Program-made: the position numbers and the translations under genes | The notes under the pieces: generated by a model | What the model was told of the DNA's origin: nothing | Databases searched by the model: none | Seen by the model: only the letters and a program-made list of their open reading frames with translations | In this document: one piece after another, positions 42,628 to 52,694 of the stretch | How positions within the stretch are numbered: position 1 is the stretch's first letter | How the letters are laid out: each line of letters starts with the position of its first letter | Assembly: GCA_028289065.1 (NCBI GenBank) | Contig: JAQGHA010000006.1 | Coordinates: forward strand, 26,850 to 90,849 | Length of the DNA: 64,000 bases | Reading direction: 5' to 3' | DNA from: Candidatus Saccharimonadota bacterium | GTDB lineage: Bacteria; Patescibacteriota; Saccharimonadia; Saccharimonadales; Saccharimonadaceae

Positions 42628-43854
42628 ATGCCACGATTTTCTTATATCGCTTCCGACGACGATAATAATGTCATCAAAGGCAAAACCGAGCTAGCCGACC
42701 GAGCGAGCGTCATTAATGCGCTTTCTAAACAAAACCTTCGCCCGATCAGTATTCGTCAACTAAAAAACAAAAAAAGCGGTATCGACTTTGACCATTTGTT
42801 CGAGCCTACCAAAGTAAAACAAGATCAATTAGTTAGCTTTACACGCCAATTAAGCGCCATGGTTGGTGCTGGTGTTCCCTTATTGCGGTCGTTGAGTTCA
42901 CTTGAAAAGCACTCCGAAGACCCCGCTTTAAAGAAAATCCTGGCTGTCGTTGTTAAAGATGTCGAAGGTGGCTTAAACCTTGGTGATTCTATGGCAAAAC
43001 ACCCGACAACATTTAACGACATCTATGTGAACATGGTACGGGCCGGAGAATCAGCTGGTATCGTTGATGATATCTTAAAGCGCCTTGCAGCACAGCTTGA
43101 GAAAAGTGCGGCTATCCGTAAGAAAATTAAGAGTGCCATGGCCTACCCAATGGTCCTGATTTTCATTACCGTTGCTGCCTTTTTCGGTTTGATGCTTTTT
43201 GTGATTCCGCAAATTGGTAAAATCCTTCTTGACCTGGGAGGCGCGGATGCCAAATTACCAGGTATCACCCTTTTTATGCTCGGTATTAGCCATGTTATTA
43301 CTACCTATTGGTATATTATTTTCCCAGTTGCGGGTGGGACAATCTTCTTGACACTTCGTTATATAAAAACCAAAAAAGGCCGACGACAATTCCATAGTTT
43401 GTTATTAAAACTTCCGGCTATTAATACGATTATCAAAAAAGTAGCGGTCGCCCGCTTCGCTCGTACGTTCTCGGCTTTAATGGGTGCCGGCGTGGCTGTA
43501 CTAGAGGCACTTGAGGTTACGTCGCGCGCGGTCGGAAATGTCATATACGAAGAAGCCATAAAAAGTGCGGCAGTTGAAGTGAAAAATGGTAAGTCGCTAT
43601 CGTCGGTTGTCGAGCAAAACCCGTTATTTCCGCCAATCGTCAGCCAAATGTTAAGTGTCGGCGAAGAAACCGGCCAAACCGATACAGTACTCATTAAAGT
43701 AGCCGACTTTTACGAAGAAGAAGTTGACCTGGCAATTGAAGGCATAAGTTCAATCATTGAGCCAGTTATGATTGTAGTCATGGGTGGTATGGTTGGGTTA
43801 ATCGCTGCTAGCGTCATGACTCCAATTTCGCAACTTTCACAAAACATTAAGTAG
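42628..43854 (+). CDS. pilC: Type IV pilus inner-membrane platform PilC
   Basis: SFTRQLSAMVGAGVPLLRSL ... ARTFSALMGAGVAVLEALE; GspF/PilC duplication. Confidence 0.95.
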   Translation: MPRFSYIASDDDNNVIKGKTELADRASVINALSKQNLRPISIRQLKNKKSGIDFDHLFEPTKVKQDQLVSFTRQLSAMVGAGVPLLRSLSSLEKHSEDPALKKILAVVVKDVEGGLNLGDSMAKHPTTFNDIYVNMVRAGESAGIVDDILKRLAAQLEKSAAIRKKIKSAMAYPMVLIFITVAAFFGLMLFVIPQIGKILLDLGGADAKLPGITLFMLGISHVITTYWYIIFPVAGGTIFLTLRYIKTKKGRRQFHSLLLKLPAINTIIKKVAVARFARTFSALMGAGVAVLEALEVTSRAVGNVIYEEAIKSAAVEVKNGKSLSSVVEQNPLFPPIVSQMLSVGEETGQTDTVLIKVADFYEEEVDLAIEGISSIIEPVMIVVMGGMVGLIAASVMTPISQLSQNIK

Positions 43855-43898
43855 TACTTCTTATGCTATAATACGGTGGTAATTACATTAGTGGGCAT

Positions 43899-44957
43899 AT
43901 GTCAAAATTCTTTTATACAGACAAACCAATCATAGGACTTGATATTAGCAGTACTGGTATTAAAATCATGTCTATCGACCCTAAGCGTTGGCTGGTTAAT
44001 GGCTATGGTTCTCTCGACCTTGACCCAATCAAACTGAAAGAATCATTTGAAAATGAAACTAATACTTATCTTACGGATAGCATCAAGGCTTTAAAGCAGG
44101 AAAAGAACATCGGCACATTAACCGGTAACCGAGTAGTAATCGCTATCCCTACTGGGCGCAGCTACACTCGTACATTCACTCTCCCTACCTCGGCCGAAAA
44201 ATCATTAGATGAAGCCGTTATTCTTGAAGCCGAGCAGTACATCCCTATTCCTGCCTCAACACTTTATATTGATTATCAAGTTATTGAACGTGGCAAAAAA
44301 AGTATTACAGTTCTAATGAGTGCAGTATCTAGGGTCATCCTTGATAACATCACTCGCAGTGTCGAGGCTGCCGGCTTACAGCCAGTACTCATTGAACCAA
44401 GCGTTACATCCGTAGGCCGCCTACTGACAGCTACTGAAGACGGATCATTGCCAACGGTTATTGTGGATATTGGACCGGCAAGTACAGATATCGCTATCCT
44501 GGATCGCGGCTCGGTACGCGTTACTGGCGGTATTGCAGTTGGAGGTAATTCATTTACCCTTGATATAGCCAAGAAATTAAACGTTGCTTTAGAAAACGCT
44601 CACCAGCTAAAAGTACTTAATGGTTTAAGTGCTGGGCCACGCCAACAAAAAATCCGTGATGCCCTTAATCCAAATCTCGAACGCATCCTTGCCGAAACTA
44701 AAAAAGTTATGCGCTATTACGATGAACGCATTAGCAATGGTCGTAAACTCGAGCAATTATTGGTTGTCGGTGGCGGTAGTAACGTGCCAGGAATTGGCGA
44801 GTACTTCACCGAGAACCTATTAATGGCTGCTCGCGTAGCCAGCCCCTGGCAGAAACTTGACTTCGGAAAACTACAAGAACCACCAAAGCAATTCCGAGCC
44901 CGTTATATTACAGTGGCAGGCGCCGCAATTTTACAGCCGGGGAATATTTGGAAATGA
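43899..44957 (+). CDS. pilM: Type IV pilus assembly protein PilM
   Basis: IIGLDISSTGIKIMSI ... VDIGPASTDIAILDRGSVRVTGGIAVGGNSFT. Confidence 0.93.
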   Translation: MSKFFYTDKPIIGLDISSTGIKIMSIDPKRWLVNGYGSLDLDPIKLKESFENETNTYLTDSIKALKQEKNIGTLTGNRVVIAIPTGRSYTRTFTLPTSAEKSLDEAVILEAEQYIPIPASTLYIDYQVIERGKKSITVLMSAVSRVILDNITRSVEAAGLQPVLIEPSVTSVGRLLTATEDGSLPTVIVDIGPASTDIAILDRGSVRVTGGIAVGGNSFTLDIAKKLNVALENAHQLKVLNGLSAGPRQQKIRDALNPNLERILAETKKVMRYYDERISNGRKLEQLLVVGGGSNVPGIGEYFTENLLMAARVASPWQKLDFGKLQEPPKQFRARYITVAGAAILQPGNIWK

Positions 44958-45514
44958 TAAATTTACTACCAATTGATAAAAAAGCCGAAATTCGAGCTGC
45001 TCGCACTAACCTTATTTTGGTACGATACATCGCCATTCTGTTAATGGCAATCACTTTCATTCTTGGCTCTATGTACGTAACTTACACCGTACTGGCGCTT
45101 ACAAAAGCTAGCTCGGAAGATGTGATTGCATCAAACGACTTAAGGGCTGGTGTTTACAGTTCAACTAAATCACAGGTTGATGCGCTGAGCGCCAGCCTGG
45201 CTCAAACTAAACTGCTACTTAATGAAGAGGTGCGTTATTCAAAAGTATTCATAAACATCGCTCAACTCATGCCAGCTGGTACGGTTTTTGGCAAAATTGC
45301 GCTTGATAACACTTCTTTCGGCGGCGTCCCTATTATTACAAAAGTATATGCTAAAACCTCAGCCGACGTCGTAGCCCTTCGACAAAATTTTGAAAAATCC
45401 CCTATGTTCACTGGTGTAAAATTTCAGACTATTATCGAAACAGGTAGCAGCGTTGAAGGTTATCCTGTTAGCGCTGATATAACCTTCACTATTAATAAGG
45501 CGGTAGCACAATAA
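44948..45514 (+). CDS. pilN: PilN-like protein
   Basis: INLLP start motif, single TM, periplasmic-type domain; between pilM and pilO. Confidence 0.82.
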   Translation: MEMINLLPIDKKAEIRAARTNLILVRYIAILLMAITFILGSMYVTYTVLALTKASSEDVIASNDLRAGVYSSTKSQVDALSASLAQTKLLLNEEVRYSKVFINIAQLMPAGTVFGKIALDNTSFGGVPIITKVYAKTSADVVALRQNFEKSPMFTGVKFQTIIETGSSVEGYPVSADITFTINKAVAQ

Positions 45515-46059
45515 TGGCTAAGCAACCCTTCAAACCACAAGCTCTTCGAGCGGTTTTAGTTGTCGTATTGATTCTTATCATTTCCGGAGGTGCTGGGTTA
45601 TTCTACTTAGGGCTTATTAAAATTCAAACGTATGCAGTTGAGGTTAACCACACCATCGCTGATGCTGAGGCGAGTGGTACTCAAATTCAACGACTGCAAG
45701 CACTTAAAGGCCAGTTAAGCCAAAGCGAAGCCTTAATTAGTAAGGCTAATCAAATGTTTGCTAACCAAGAAAATTATCAAGCCCAAGCAATAACTGATAT
45801 TCGTAACTATGCTAATGCCGCCGGGTTAACAATTACCAAAACCAATTTTGATGTGCAAGAAGTTGGGGCAAACCCAAGCATGACTGTTAGCTTAAAATCG
45901 CCGGTTTCCTATGGCAAGCTCATACAATTCCTTGATGGAATTGAAGGCAATATTCCTAAAATGCAAGTTACCGGTATAGGTATTAACCATGTCAATGGTG
46001 GCAATGCAGATACAGTGATTGTTGATGATATTAAGATAACTATAGCGACAAGGGCATAA
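45514..46059 (+). CDS. pilO: PilO-like protein
   Basis: Single TM, coiled coil, ferredoxin-like C-terminus; follows pilN. Confidence 0.8.
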   Translation: MAKQPFKPQALRAVLVVVLILIISGGAGLFYLGLIKIQTYAVEVNHTIADAEASGTQIQRLQALKGQLSQSEALISKANQMFANQENYQAQAITDIRNYANAAGLTITKTNFDVQEVGANPSMTVSLKSPVSYGKLIQFLDGIEGNIPKMQVTGIGINHVNGGNADTVIVDDIKITIATRA

Positions 46060-46061
46060 CC

Positions 46062-46355
46062 ATGGAAAAGAAAATTTCAAATTCAGTCGATATCCTCAAA
46101 CCACTTCGCAAACTTTCCAAGCGATTCCATTTAACATTATTCTTTGTGTTTATTGTGGCCTGTTTATCTGGTGCAGTTTTGCTTATTAATAACACCCTAA
46201 AAGATAATTCTTCCGACCCTGACTACACTTCGTCTATCAATGCTGGATCTATCGACCAAGAGACACTTAGCCGACTAAACGCCCTGCACACAAGCACACA
46301 ACCGTCCCCAGCGCCTGCACTGCCAGCTGGACGCATTAACCCTATAAACGAATAA
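46062..46355 (+). CDS. Small single-TM protein at the end of the pil operon
   Basis: 97 aa, one TM, Pro-rich tail; 2 nt after pilO. Confidence 0.6.
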   Translation: MEKKISNSVDILKPLRKLSKRFHLTLFFVFIVACLSGAVLLINNTLKDNSSDPDYTSSINAGSIDQETLSRLNALHTSTQPSPAPALPAGRINPINE

Positions 46356-46413
46356 TTTATTGGTCTAGCGTCACTGTAGCGCCCGTGCCTAAAAAAGCTT
46401 ATACTATACACAT

Positions 46414-46995
46414 ATGCTAATCATCGGCACGCGGTTATTGAATACTCCTGTAATGAGCCTCCAAACCGGTGGTCGATTAGGTCATACTCAGAAACCAATA
46501 ATTGACCCGTCTAACTTAAAGATTGTTGCGTTTGAAGTTGAAGGCCAGCTATTAAGTGAGCGGCCAGCTTTATTAAGGGTTGCCGACATTCGTGAAGTCG
46601 GCCGAGTAGGTATGATTGTTAATAGTAACGATGAGTTTATCGGCGTTCACGATGTTATTAAAATTGAAAAGTTATACGAACTTGGCTTTCCCCTTATTGG
46701 CATGACCGTGGTAGACGACTTAAAACAGCGTCTAGGTAAGGTTGAGGATTACACCATCGATACCGATTCGTACGTTATTCAACAATTAACCGTTAAACGG
46801 GGATTCTTTAAAGGCCTAAACGATACCGGCTTGTTAATTAGTCGCACCCAAATCATAGAAATAAATGATAATGAAATTATTGTTAAATCGGCTGCTCAAA
46901 AAAGCGTGACACCTGTTATGCAAGCCTCTCGAACTGAGTTTATAAACCCATTTAGAAATGGCGTTCGCTCACCTAACCCAGAAACTCGGTCTTAA
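46414..46995 (+). CDS. PRC-barrel domain protein
   Basis: VADIREVGRVGMIVNSNDEFI ... IGMTVVDDLKQRLGKVEDYTIDTDSYVIQQL. Confidence 0.75.
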   Translation: MLIIGTRLLNTPVMSLQTGGRLGHTQKPIIDPSNLKIVAFEVEGQLLSERPALLRVADIREVGRVGMIVNSNDEFIGVHDVIKIEKLYELGFPLIGMTVVDDLKQRLGKVEDYTIDTDSYVIQQLTVKRGFFKGLNDTGLLISRTQIIEINDNEIIVKSAAQKSVTPVMQASRTEFINPFRNGVRSPNPETRS

Positions 46996-47636
46996 TCAGC
47001 TTTCTTCATGTCATCAATGGCTTGTTTTATATCATCGTAGCTAAAACCTTGGCGAGCTAAATAGGCAATCAGTTTTTGTTCGTCGTCGTAGCGACTCGCT
47101 TTCTTCTCAATAATTTTTTGAAGCTCGTCTTCATCGCTCCGCTCGGTCTCTGACAAAAGCTTTTCTACAATCGAGCGGTCTACGCCTTTACTGGCTAATT
47201 CAGCCTGTAGTTTACGCTGGCTAATACCCTTACGCAGCTGACGGTTCTCTATCCAATACCGAGCAAAGGCTTCGTCGTTGACGTAGCCTCGCTCGATTAC
47301 ACGGTCAAATACCCGCTCAGTCAGGGCTTTACTCACCCCTTTTTTGACTGAGCCAGTCTTCGTCAACGTATCCCGTGTTTTTCGATACAGGTATTGGCTT
47401 AACTCATACTGGCTATGTGGACGCATAAGTGAATATTCGAGAGCCCTCATGTAAAGCTTTCCAAACTGACTCTCGTTTTCAAGGTCCGATAGCTCGGCTT
47501 CGGTATATTCTTTACCAACTTTTACACCAAGTTCAGCAACTTGGGTGTAATCAAGTGAAAACCTATATTTGCCATCGACAGATACATTGACACGATTCTT
47601 ATCGCGTTGCTGAAGAGATATAGAAGTTATTTTCAC
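46992..47636 (-). CDS. recX: Regulatory protein RecX
   Basis: ALEYSLMRPHSQYELSQYL ... YVNDEAFARYWIENR ... KGVDRSIVEKLL; downstream of recA. Confidence 0.87.
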   Translation of the reverse strand: MKITSISLQQRDKNRVNVSVDGKYRFSLDYTQVAELGVKVGKEYTEAELSDLENESQFGKLYMRALEYSLMRPHSQYELSQYLYRKTRDTLTKTGSVKKGVSKALTERVFDRVIERGYVNDEAFARYWIENRQLRKGISQRKLQAELASKGVDRSIVEKLLSETERSDEDELQKIIEKKASRYDDEQKLIAYLARQGFSYDDIKQAIDDMKKAD

Positions 47637-47667
47637 GAATATTCGCTAGTTCACTTGAAACAAGTGT

Positions 47668-48720
47668 TTAGGCTAGTTCTTCAGCAACCTTTACGCGTAC
47701 TTTTTTCTCAATCTCATCAAGAACTTCAGGGTTAGCCGCAAGGTATGTCTTGCTGGCTTCACGGCCTTGGCCAATTTTAGCATCAGCGTAGTCAAACCAT
47801 GCACCAGCCTTACCGACGATTCCATGAAGAACGGCTAAGTCGAGTACGTCACCGGTACGAGAAATACCTTGGTTGTACATAATGTCGAACTCGGCGATAC
47901 GGAAAGGAGGAGCAATCTTGTTCTTAACAACCTTTACCTTTGTACGGTTACCAATAATCTCTTCGCCTGACTTGATTTGACCAGTACGGCGAATATCTAA
48001 GCGCACTGAGGCGTAGAATTTCAAAGCGTTACCACCAGTAGTGGTTTCAGGGTTACCAAACATCACACCAATTTTCATACGAATTTGGTTAATGAAGATA
48101 ACGATAGTTTTGCTTTTATTAATGCTACCAGTAAGTTTTCGAAGTGCTTGGCTCATCAAACGAGCCTGGAGACCCATGTGGCTATCACCCATTTCACCAT
48201 CAATTTCGGCTTGTGGTACTAAAGCGGCAACAGAGTCCACAACAATGATGTCGACTGCGTTAGAACGCACAAGTGTTTCAACAATTTCCAAAGCTTGCTC
48301 ACCGTTGTCTGGTTGTGAAACCAACAGGTTGTCGGTATCAACACCTAAGCGACGAGCGTAGGCAGGGTCAAGGGCGTGCTCGGCGTCGATAAACGCAGCT
48401 GTGCCACCTTGTTTTTGGAATTCTGCAATTGCATGAAGTGTAAGGGTTGTCTTACCCGAAGATTCAGGTCCATATACTTCTACAACACGACCTTTTGGAT
48501 ACCCACCACCTAGTGCCAAGTCGAGGCTTAATGAGCCACTGCTGATAAGTTCGACATCAACGGTTTTTGTATCACCAAGGCGGCGGATTGCTCCATCACC
48601 AAATTGTTTAATAATTTGCTCTTGAGCTAGGCCGAGTGCCTTTAATTTGCCATCTGAAGCGACTGGTGTTGCGGTAGCTTTAGCACCAGTTTCAGACTTG
48701 TCAGCTTTTTTAGTCGCCAT
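47668..48720 (-). CDS. recA: Recombinase RecA
   Basis: [57 protein letters not shown]. Confidence 0.98.
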   Translation of the reverse strand: MATKKADKSETGAKATATPVASDGKLKALGLAQEQIIKQFGDGAIRRLGDTKTVDVELISSGSLSLDLALGGGYPKGRVVEVYGPESSGKTTLTLHAIAEFQKQGGTAAFIDAEHALDPAYARRLGVDTDNLLVSQPDNGEQALEIVETLVRSNAVDIIVVDSVAALVPQAEIDGEMGDSHMGLQARLMSQALRKLTGSINKSKTIVIFINQIRMKIGVMFGNPETTTGGNALKFYASVRLDIRRTGQIKSGEEIIGNRTKVKVVKNKIAPPFRIAEFDIMYNQGISRTGDVLDLAVLHGIVGKAGAWFDYADAKIGQGREASKTYLAANPEVLDEIEKKVRVKVAEELA

Positions 48721-48791
48721 ATAGATTCCCTCTCTTTATTTCTATATTCTATTATACGCAGGCAATTCTTAATTTGCTATAATCTATAGAG

Positions 48792-49181
48792 ATGAAATAC
48801 ACACGCGGATTTACAGTTATCGAACTCCTTATAGTAATCGTAGTGCTTGCAGCGGCAAGTATGCTTTTCTTTATTCAAAAGAATAGCGTTGAAGTGGCAG
48901 CACGTGATGATAGTCGCAAGACATCAATCAATGCCATGTACTACAGTTTAGAAGAAGTATATTTTAAGCAAAATAACACCTACCCACGGGTTCTTAATAC
49001 GACAGTATTGCCATCGGTTGATCCAGAATTATTTAAAGATCCAAATGGCGTAAAAATTGGTGAAGCGGATAGTAATTTCAGTTACGAAGGCAGCAACTGT
49101 GACGCTGACGCCTGCAAAGCCTACACTCTACGTACGACACTCGAAAACGAAGACGATTATATTAAAACTAACCGCAGTTAA
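48792..49181 (+). CDS. Type IV prepilin-like protein
   Basis: RGFTVIELLIVIVVLAAAS class-III signal (G/FTxxE). Confidence 0.88.
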   Translation: MKYTRGFTVIELLIVIVVLAAASMLFFIQKNSVEVAARDDSRKTSINAMYYSLEEVYFKQNNTYPRVLNTTVLPSVDPELFKDPNGVKIGEADSNFSYEGSNCDADACKAYTLRTTLENEDDYIKTNRS

Positions 49182-49901
49182 CTAGTCGTTAACGACCGGA
49201 CGGCCATTCTTAAACGCTTCTACGGCGTCATTTAACACCCCTACATGCTCTTTGGGGTTAGCAACATAACTAAAGCGGTAGGTCGTTTCGTCACCCTCTG
49301 TACTGAGGCGTATATCACCATAATTTACAACCTGCTGTAAAATACCGACTTGCGTATAACTAGCGTCCTCGATGTTAGATAGGCTGACTGTTTGTTCTTG
49401 GCGTGAAAACAAACTGTGTTGTACTTCTTGAATGACACTTTCGTTGGTAAGAAAGAACTTGTTGCTTACATATACATACCAACTAATAAACATGCCTAGA
49501 GCAACTATTAAACAAAATAGCAGCATTGGCACAGCAACTGAAGACGTCTCTGCTAGAGGGCCCGACAAAGACAGTGACTGGGTAAAGCCATCATAATTCA
49601 AAAGAATACCAAGCGTTATTCCAATTAATAACGTACCAACGCCTAGTGGGATAACCAGGCCAATCGGGTGTCGACGGACGGCGCTAATAATAAACTCTCC
49701 TTCACTTAGGTTAAGTGTGGGATATTGTTCAACCGATTCGGCGTGTCGCTTTTGGTCTTGCGGGCTGATGATTGCTTTTTCAGGGGAAACCTGACGAGTA
49801 ACATGCACAACCGGAGGGGTTGTTGGCTGTGGAGTTGGAGGGTGGGCGTAAAGTGGTCGCCCTTCGGCATCGTACGCAACTGGTTGTTCTTCATTATTCA
49901 T
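49182..49901 (-). CDS. PH-domain (bPH2-like) membrane protein
   Basis: Two TM then FFLTNESVIQEVQHSLFSRQEQTVSLSNIEDASYTQVGILQQVVNYGDIRL; start reset to ATG 6 nt after TATAAT. Confidence 0.8.
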   Translation of the reverse strand: MNNEEQPVAYDAEGRPLYAHPPTPQPTTPPVVHVTRQVSPEKAIISPQDQKRHAESVEQYPTLNLSEGEFIISAVRRHPIGLVIPLGVGTLLIGITLGILLNYDGFTQSLSLSGPLAETSSVAVPMLLFCLIVALGMFISWYVYVSNKFFLTNESVIQEVQHSLFSRQEQTVSLSNIEDASYTQVGILQQVVNYGDIRLSTEGDETTYRFSYVANPKEHVGVLNDAVEAFKNGRPVVND

Positions 49902-49908
49902 AGATTTA

Positions 49909-50937
49909 TTATACCAAGTCCGATGCATCATCGCTGTGGGACTTTCCTAAATGTGTATAAGCCCTCATAGTTACTCGGCGACCTCGAGGAGTGCGCTCTA
50001 ATAAACCAATTTGAAGTAAGTATGGTTCGTAGAAATCCTCAATTGTACTTGATTCGTCACCGGTAAGGGCTGCGAGTGTATTCAGCCCAACAGGGTTCAT
50101 ACCGTACATTTCGATCATTCGTTCCAGTAGGTTTCGGTCGCCTGCATCGAGACCTAATTCATCTACCTCTAATAAGCCAAGTGCTTTGGTAGTAATTACC
50201 GTATCAATAATGCCATCACCATTTACATCAGCGTAGTCACGTACCCGCTTTAGCAACCGGTTAGCAATTCGAGGCGTAAGCCGGGCACGGGTTGAAAGTA
50301 TTTCGGCAGCTTCTGGGTGGATGGTTGTTCCTAAAATTGATGAAGCACGGCTAATAATGCTTCCGATTTCGTCATGAGAATAAAATTCTAAACGGTAAAT
50401 ATGTCCAAACCTATCACGAAGTGGTGCCGCTAACGCACCGGTGCGAGTTGTTGCACCGATAATTGTAAATTTTGGCAAATCAAGCCGGACACTACGAGCC
50501 CCTGGCCCTTTACCAATCATAATATCGAGTTTGTAATCTTCCATGGCTGCATACAACACTTCTTCAACCGTACGACTCAAGCGATGAATCTCGTCAATAA
50601 ACAAAATGTCGCCATCTTGAAGGCTAGTAAGAATGCTAGCTAAATCAGCGGCACGCTCGATAGCCGGCCCAGCTGTCACCCGAATAGCTGCACCCATCTC
50701 ATTGGCAATTACTGTAGCCATGGTTGTTTTGCCTAAACCAGGAGGCCCGTACAATAAAATGTGATCAAGCGGTTCATTACGCTTTTTAGCCGCATCGATT
50801 GCTAACTGTAAATTAGTTTTAAGCCGTTCTTGCCCAACGTATTCCGCAAAGGTTGCTGGCCGTAAAGAAATCTCGATAACTTTTTCGTCGTTATCATCTT
50901 CGTGGTCACTGGTGTCGACAATTCGTTGAATAGCCAT
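49909..50937 (-). CDS. ruvB: Holliday junction helicase RuvB
   Basis: [55 protein letters not shown]. Confidence 0.98.
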   Translation of the reverse strand: MAIQRIVDTSDHEDDNDEKVIEISLRPATFAEYVGQERLKTNLQLAIDAAKKRNEPLDHILLYGPPGLGKTTMATVIANEMGAAIRVTAGPAIERAADLASILTSLQDGDILFIDEIHRLSRTVEEVLYAAMEDYKLDIMIGKGPGARSVRLDLPKFTIIGATTRTGALAAPLRDRFGHIYRLEFYSHDEIGSIISRASSILGTTIHPEAAEILSTRARLTPRIANRLLKRVRDYADVNGDGIIDTVITTKALGLLEVDELGLDAGDRNLLERMIEMYGMNPVGLNTLAALTGDESSTIEDFYEPYLLQIGLLERTPRGRRVTMRAYTHLGKSHSDDASDLV

Positions 50938-50943
50938 AGTACG

Positions 50944-51513
50944 CTAACTTCTCAACGCCTGGGTTACGCGCTCGGCGGTTGATAAGTCTTTTGGAATGTT
51001 CTCTAAGGCAGCACTGGCATCATTTAGGCTATAGCCGAGCGCCATAAGCGCCTCGAGGGCCTCATCACCAGCGGAAACGCTCGCCACGCCACTAGCATGC
51101 GCTACGGTTACAGCTAAGCCAACTTTATCAGATAAATCGACTACAACACGCTCAGCGATTTTCTTACCGACACCGCTGGCTTTAGAAACATAGGCACTGT
51201 CGCTATTTGCAATTGCATTCCGCACCTGCTCACTGTCACCCACTGATAAAATTGATAAAGCCGCTTTTGGCCCTACGCCTTGAACTGTTATAAGCAGCTC
51301 AAACAGTTTTTTTGCCGCTAACGAGGAGAAGCCAAATAAATCTTGGGACTGTTCGCGAATATGGTGATAGGTATAGAATTTAACCGGCTCGCCAAGAAGC
51401 GCCGCATCAAAATCACCGGCCGCAACTTGCACCTCATAGCCAACGTCGTGAACGTCAACAATAACTGAGTTTGCAAATTTTTCGGCCACAACACCATTAA
51501 CGTGAGCAATCAT
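50944..51513 (-). CDS. ruvA: Holliday junction protein RuvA
   Basis: MIAHVNGVVAEKF ... LLITVQGVGPKAALSILS. Confidence 0.95.
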   Translation of the reverse strand: MIAHVNGVVAEKFANSVIVDVHDVGYEVQVAAGDFDAALLGEPVKFYTYHHIREQSQDLFGFSSLAAKKLFELLITVQGVGPKAALSILSVGDSEQVRNAIANSDSAYVSKASGVGKKIAERVVVDLSDKVGLAVTVAHASGVASVSAGDEALEALMALGYSLNDASAALENIPKDLSTAERVTQALRS

Positions 51514-51604
51514 ATATTTGTATTATCTCACATCTGTAGTATGCCCGCCGAATTTCGTGTTAAAAATTCATATCAACGAAAGATTATTTTTCTATAGTTG
51601 GAGT

Positions 51605-52222
51605 ATGAAATACATTAGCATTAAGAAAACCAACGGCTATTACCATGTACAAGTTGGTGTATCTGGTTCGAATCGTTTTCTTAAAACTAATAATGAACGA
51701 GCTTTTATTAACGTTCAACTGCAACAATTGTTGGCGGCTCGTTCGGTCTTAGAAGACCCGTTGTACGCTAAAAGTTTAGCCCATCATATCGACTTGTTAG
51801 CCTTCTCTATTTCTCAAGACGGCATACAACTATTGGCATACTGTATTGATATTTCATCATTACAGTACCTAGTTTCAATATTACTTGAGAGATTAAGCCA
51901 ATACAGCTCAGAGTATCAACGACTTCCTCAACAGCTTCCAGTAGAGCCGTCTATCGTAATTCGTAAGTTAGCCGGTGAACATGAAGCCTTGACACTATCG
52001 GCCGACATTCACCTATTACATCAGGATTGGGAGTACGATCGGTATTCGAGTATTGGGTTTTACCTTCATGACCGTCGTGGTGATTGGATGAAATTATGGC
52101 GATTAACAAAACTTTACAATAACGACCCAGCGACCTATCGAAATTTCGTAGAACAAAAAACACTACTGAAATATCAGTCTATGCCTACTGAAATAATGAA
52201 CTTTACTCTGAGCGAGTCATAA
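51605..52222 (+). CDS. Degenerate RAYT/Y1-transposase-like protein
   Basis: RAYT-like layout (LLAFSISQDGIQLLA ... DWEYDRYSSIGFYL...YRNFVEQ) without the HUH motif. Confidence 0.45.
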   Translation: MKYISIKKTNGYYHVQVGVSGSNRFLKTNNERAFINVQLQQLLAARSVLEDPLYAKSLAHHIDLLAFSISQDGIQLLAYCIDISSLQYLVSILLERLSQYSSEYQRLPQQLPVEPSIVIRKLAGEHEALTLSADIHLLHQDWEYDRYSSIGFYLHDRRGDWMKLWRLTKLYNNDPATYRNFVEQKTLLKYQSMPTEIMNFTLSES

Positions 52223-52679
52223 AAGCGTGGGTAATTGCGGCAGCTAGAGCGTCGGCGCAATCATCTGGCTTCGGGACTTCTTTTAAGCCGAGTTGCAAAC
52301 GAACCATTTCTTGCACTTGTTTTTTATCGGCATTTCCATAACCTGAAATAGTTAGTTTTATTTGCGGTGGAGTATATTCAGCGATAGGAATTTTATGTTG
52401 CCTAGCAACCAGCAAAGCAACTCCCCTTGCCTCTGCGACGGTCATGGCGGTCGTAACATTCTTAGTGAAGAATAACTTCTCAACTGCATAAGCGTCAGGC
52501 TTAGTCGCTTCAACAATTTCGGTTAAGCTATTATAAATATCTTCCAAGCGCTCGTCATGTGGAGTATGCGGGGGCGTAGTAATCACACCAGCATCTACCA
52601 TAGTTATTTTTGTGCCAACCACATCGATGACGCCAAAACCAAGGATACCCGTACCTGGGTCGATACCTATTATTCTCAT
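52203..52679 (-). CDS. ruvC: Holliday junction endonuclease RuvC
   Basis: MRIIGIDPGTGILGFGVID ... AVEKLFFTKNVTTAMTVAEARG ... PDDCADALAAAITH. Confidence 0.97.
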   Translation of the reverse strand: MRIIGIDPGTGILGFGVIDVVGTKITMVDAGVITTPPHTPHDERLEDIYNSLTEIVEATKPDAYAVEKLFFTKNVTTAMTVAEARGVALLVARQHKIPIAEYTPPQIKLTISGYGNADKKQVQEMVRLQLGLKEVPKPDDCADALAAAITHAFMTRSE

Positions 52680-52694
52680 ACTATTAAGTATAGG

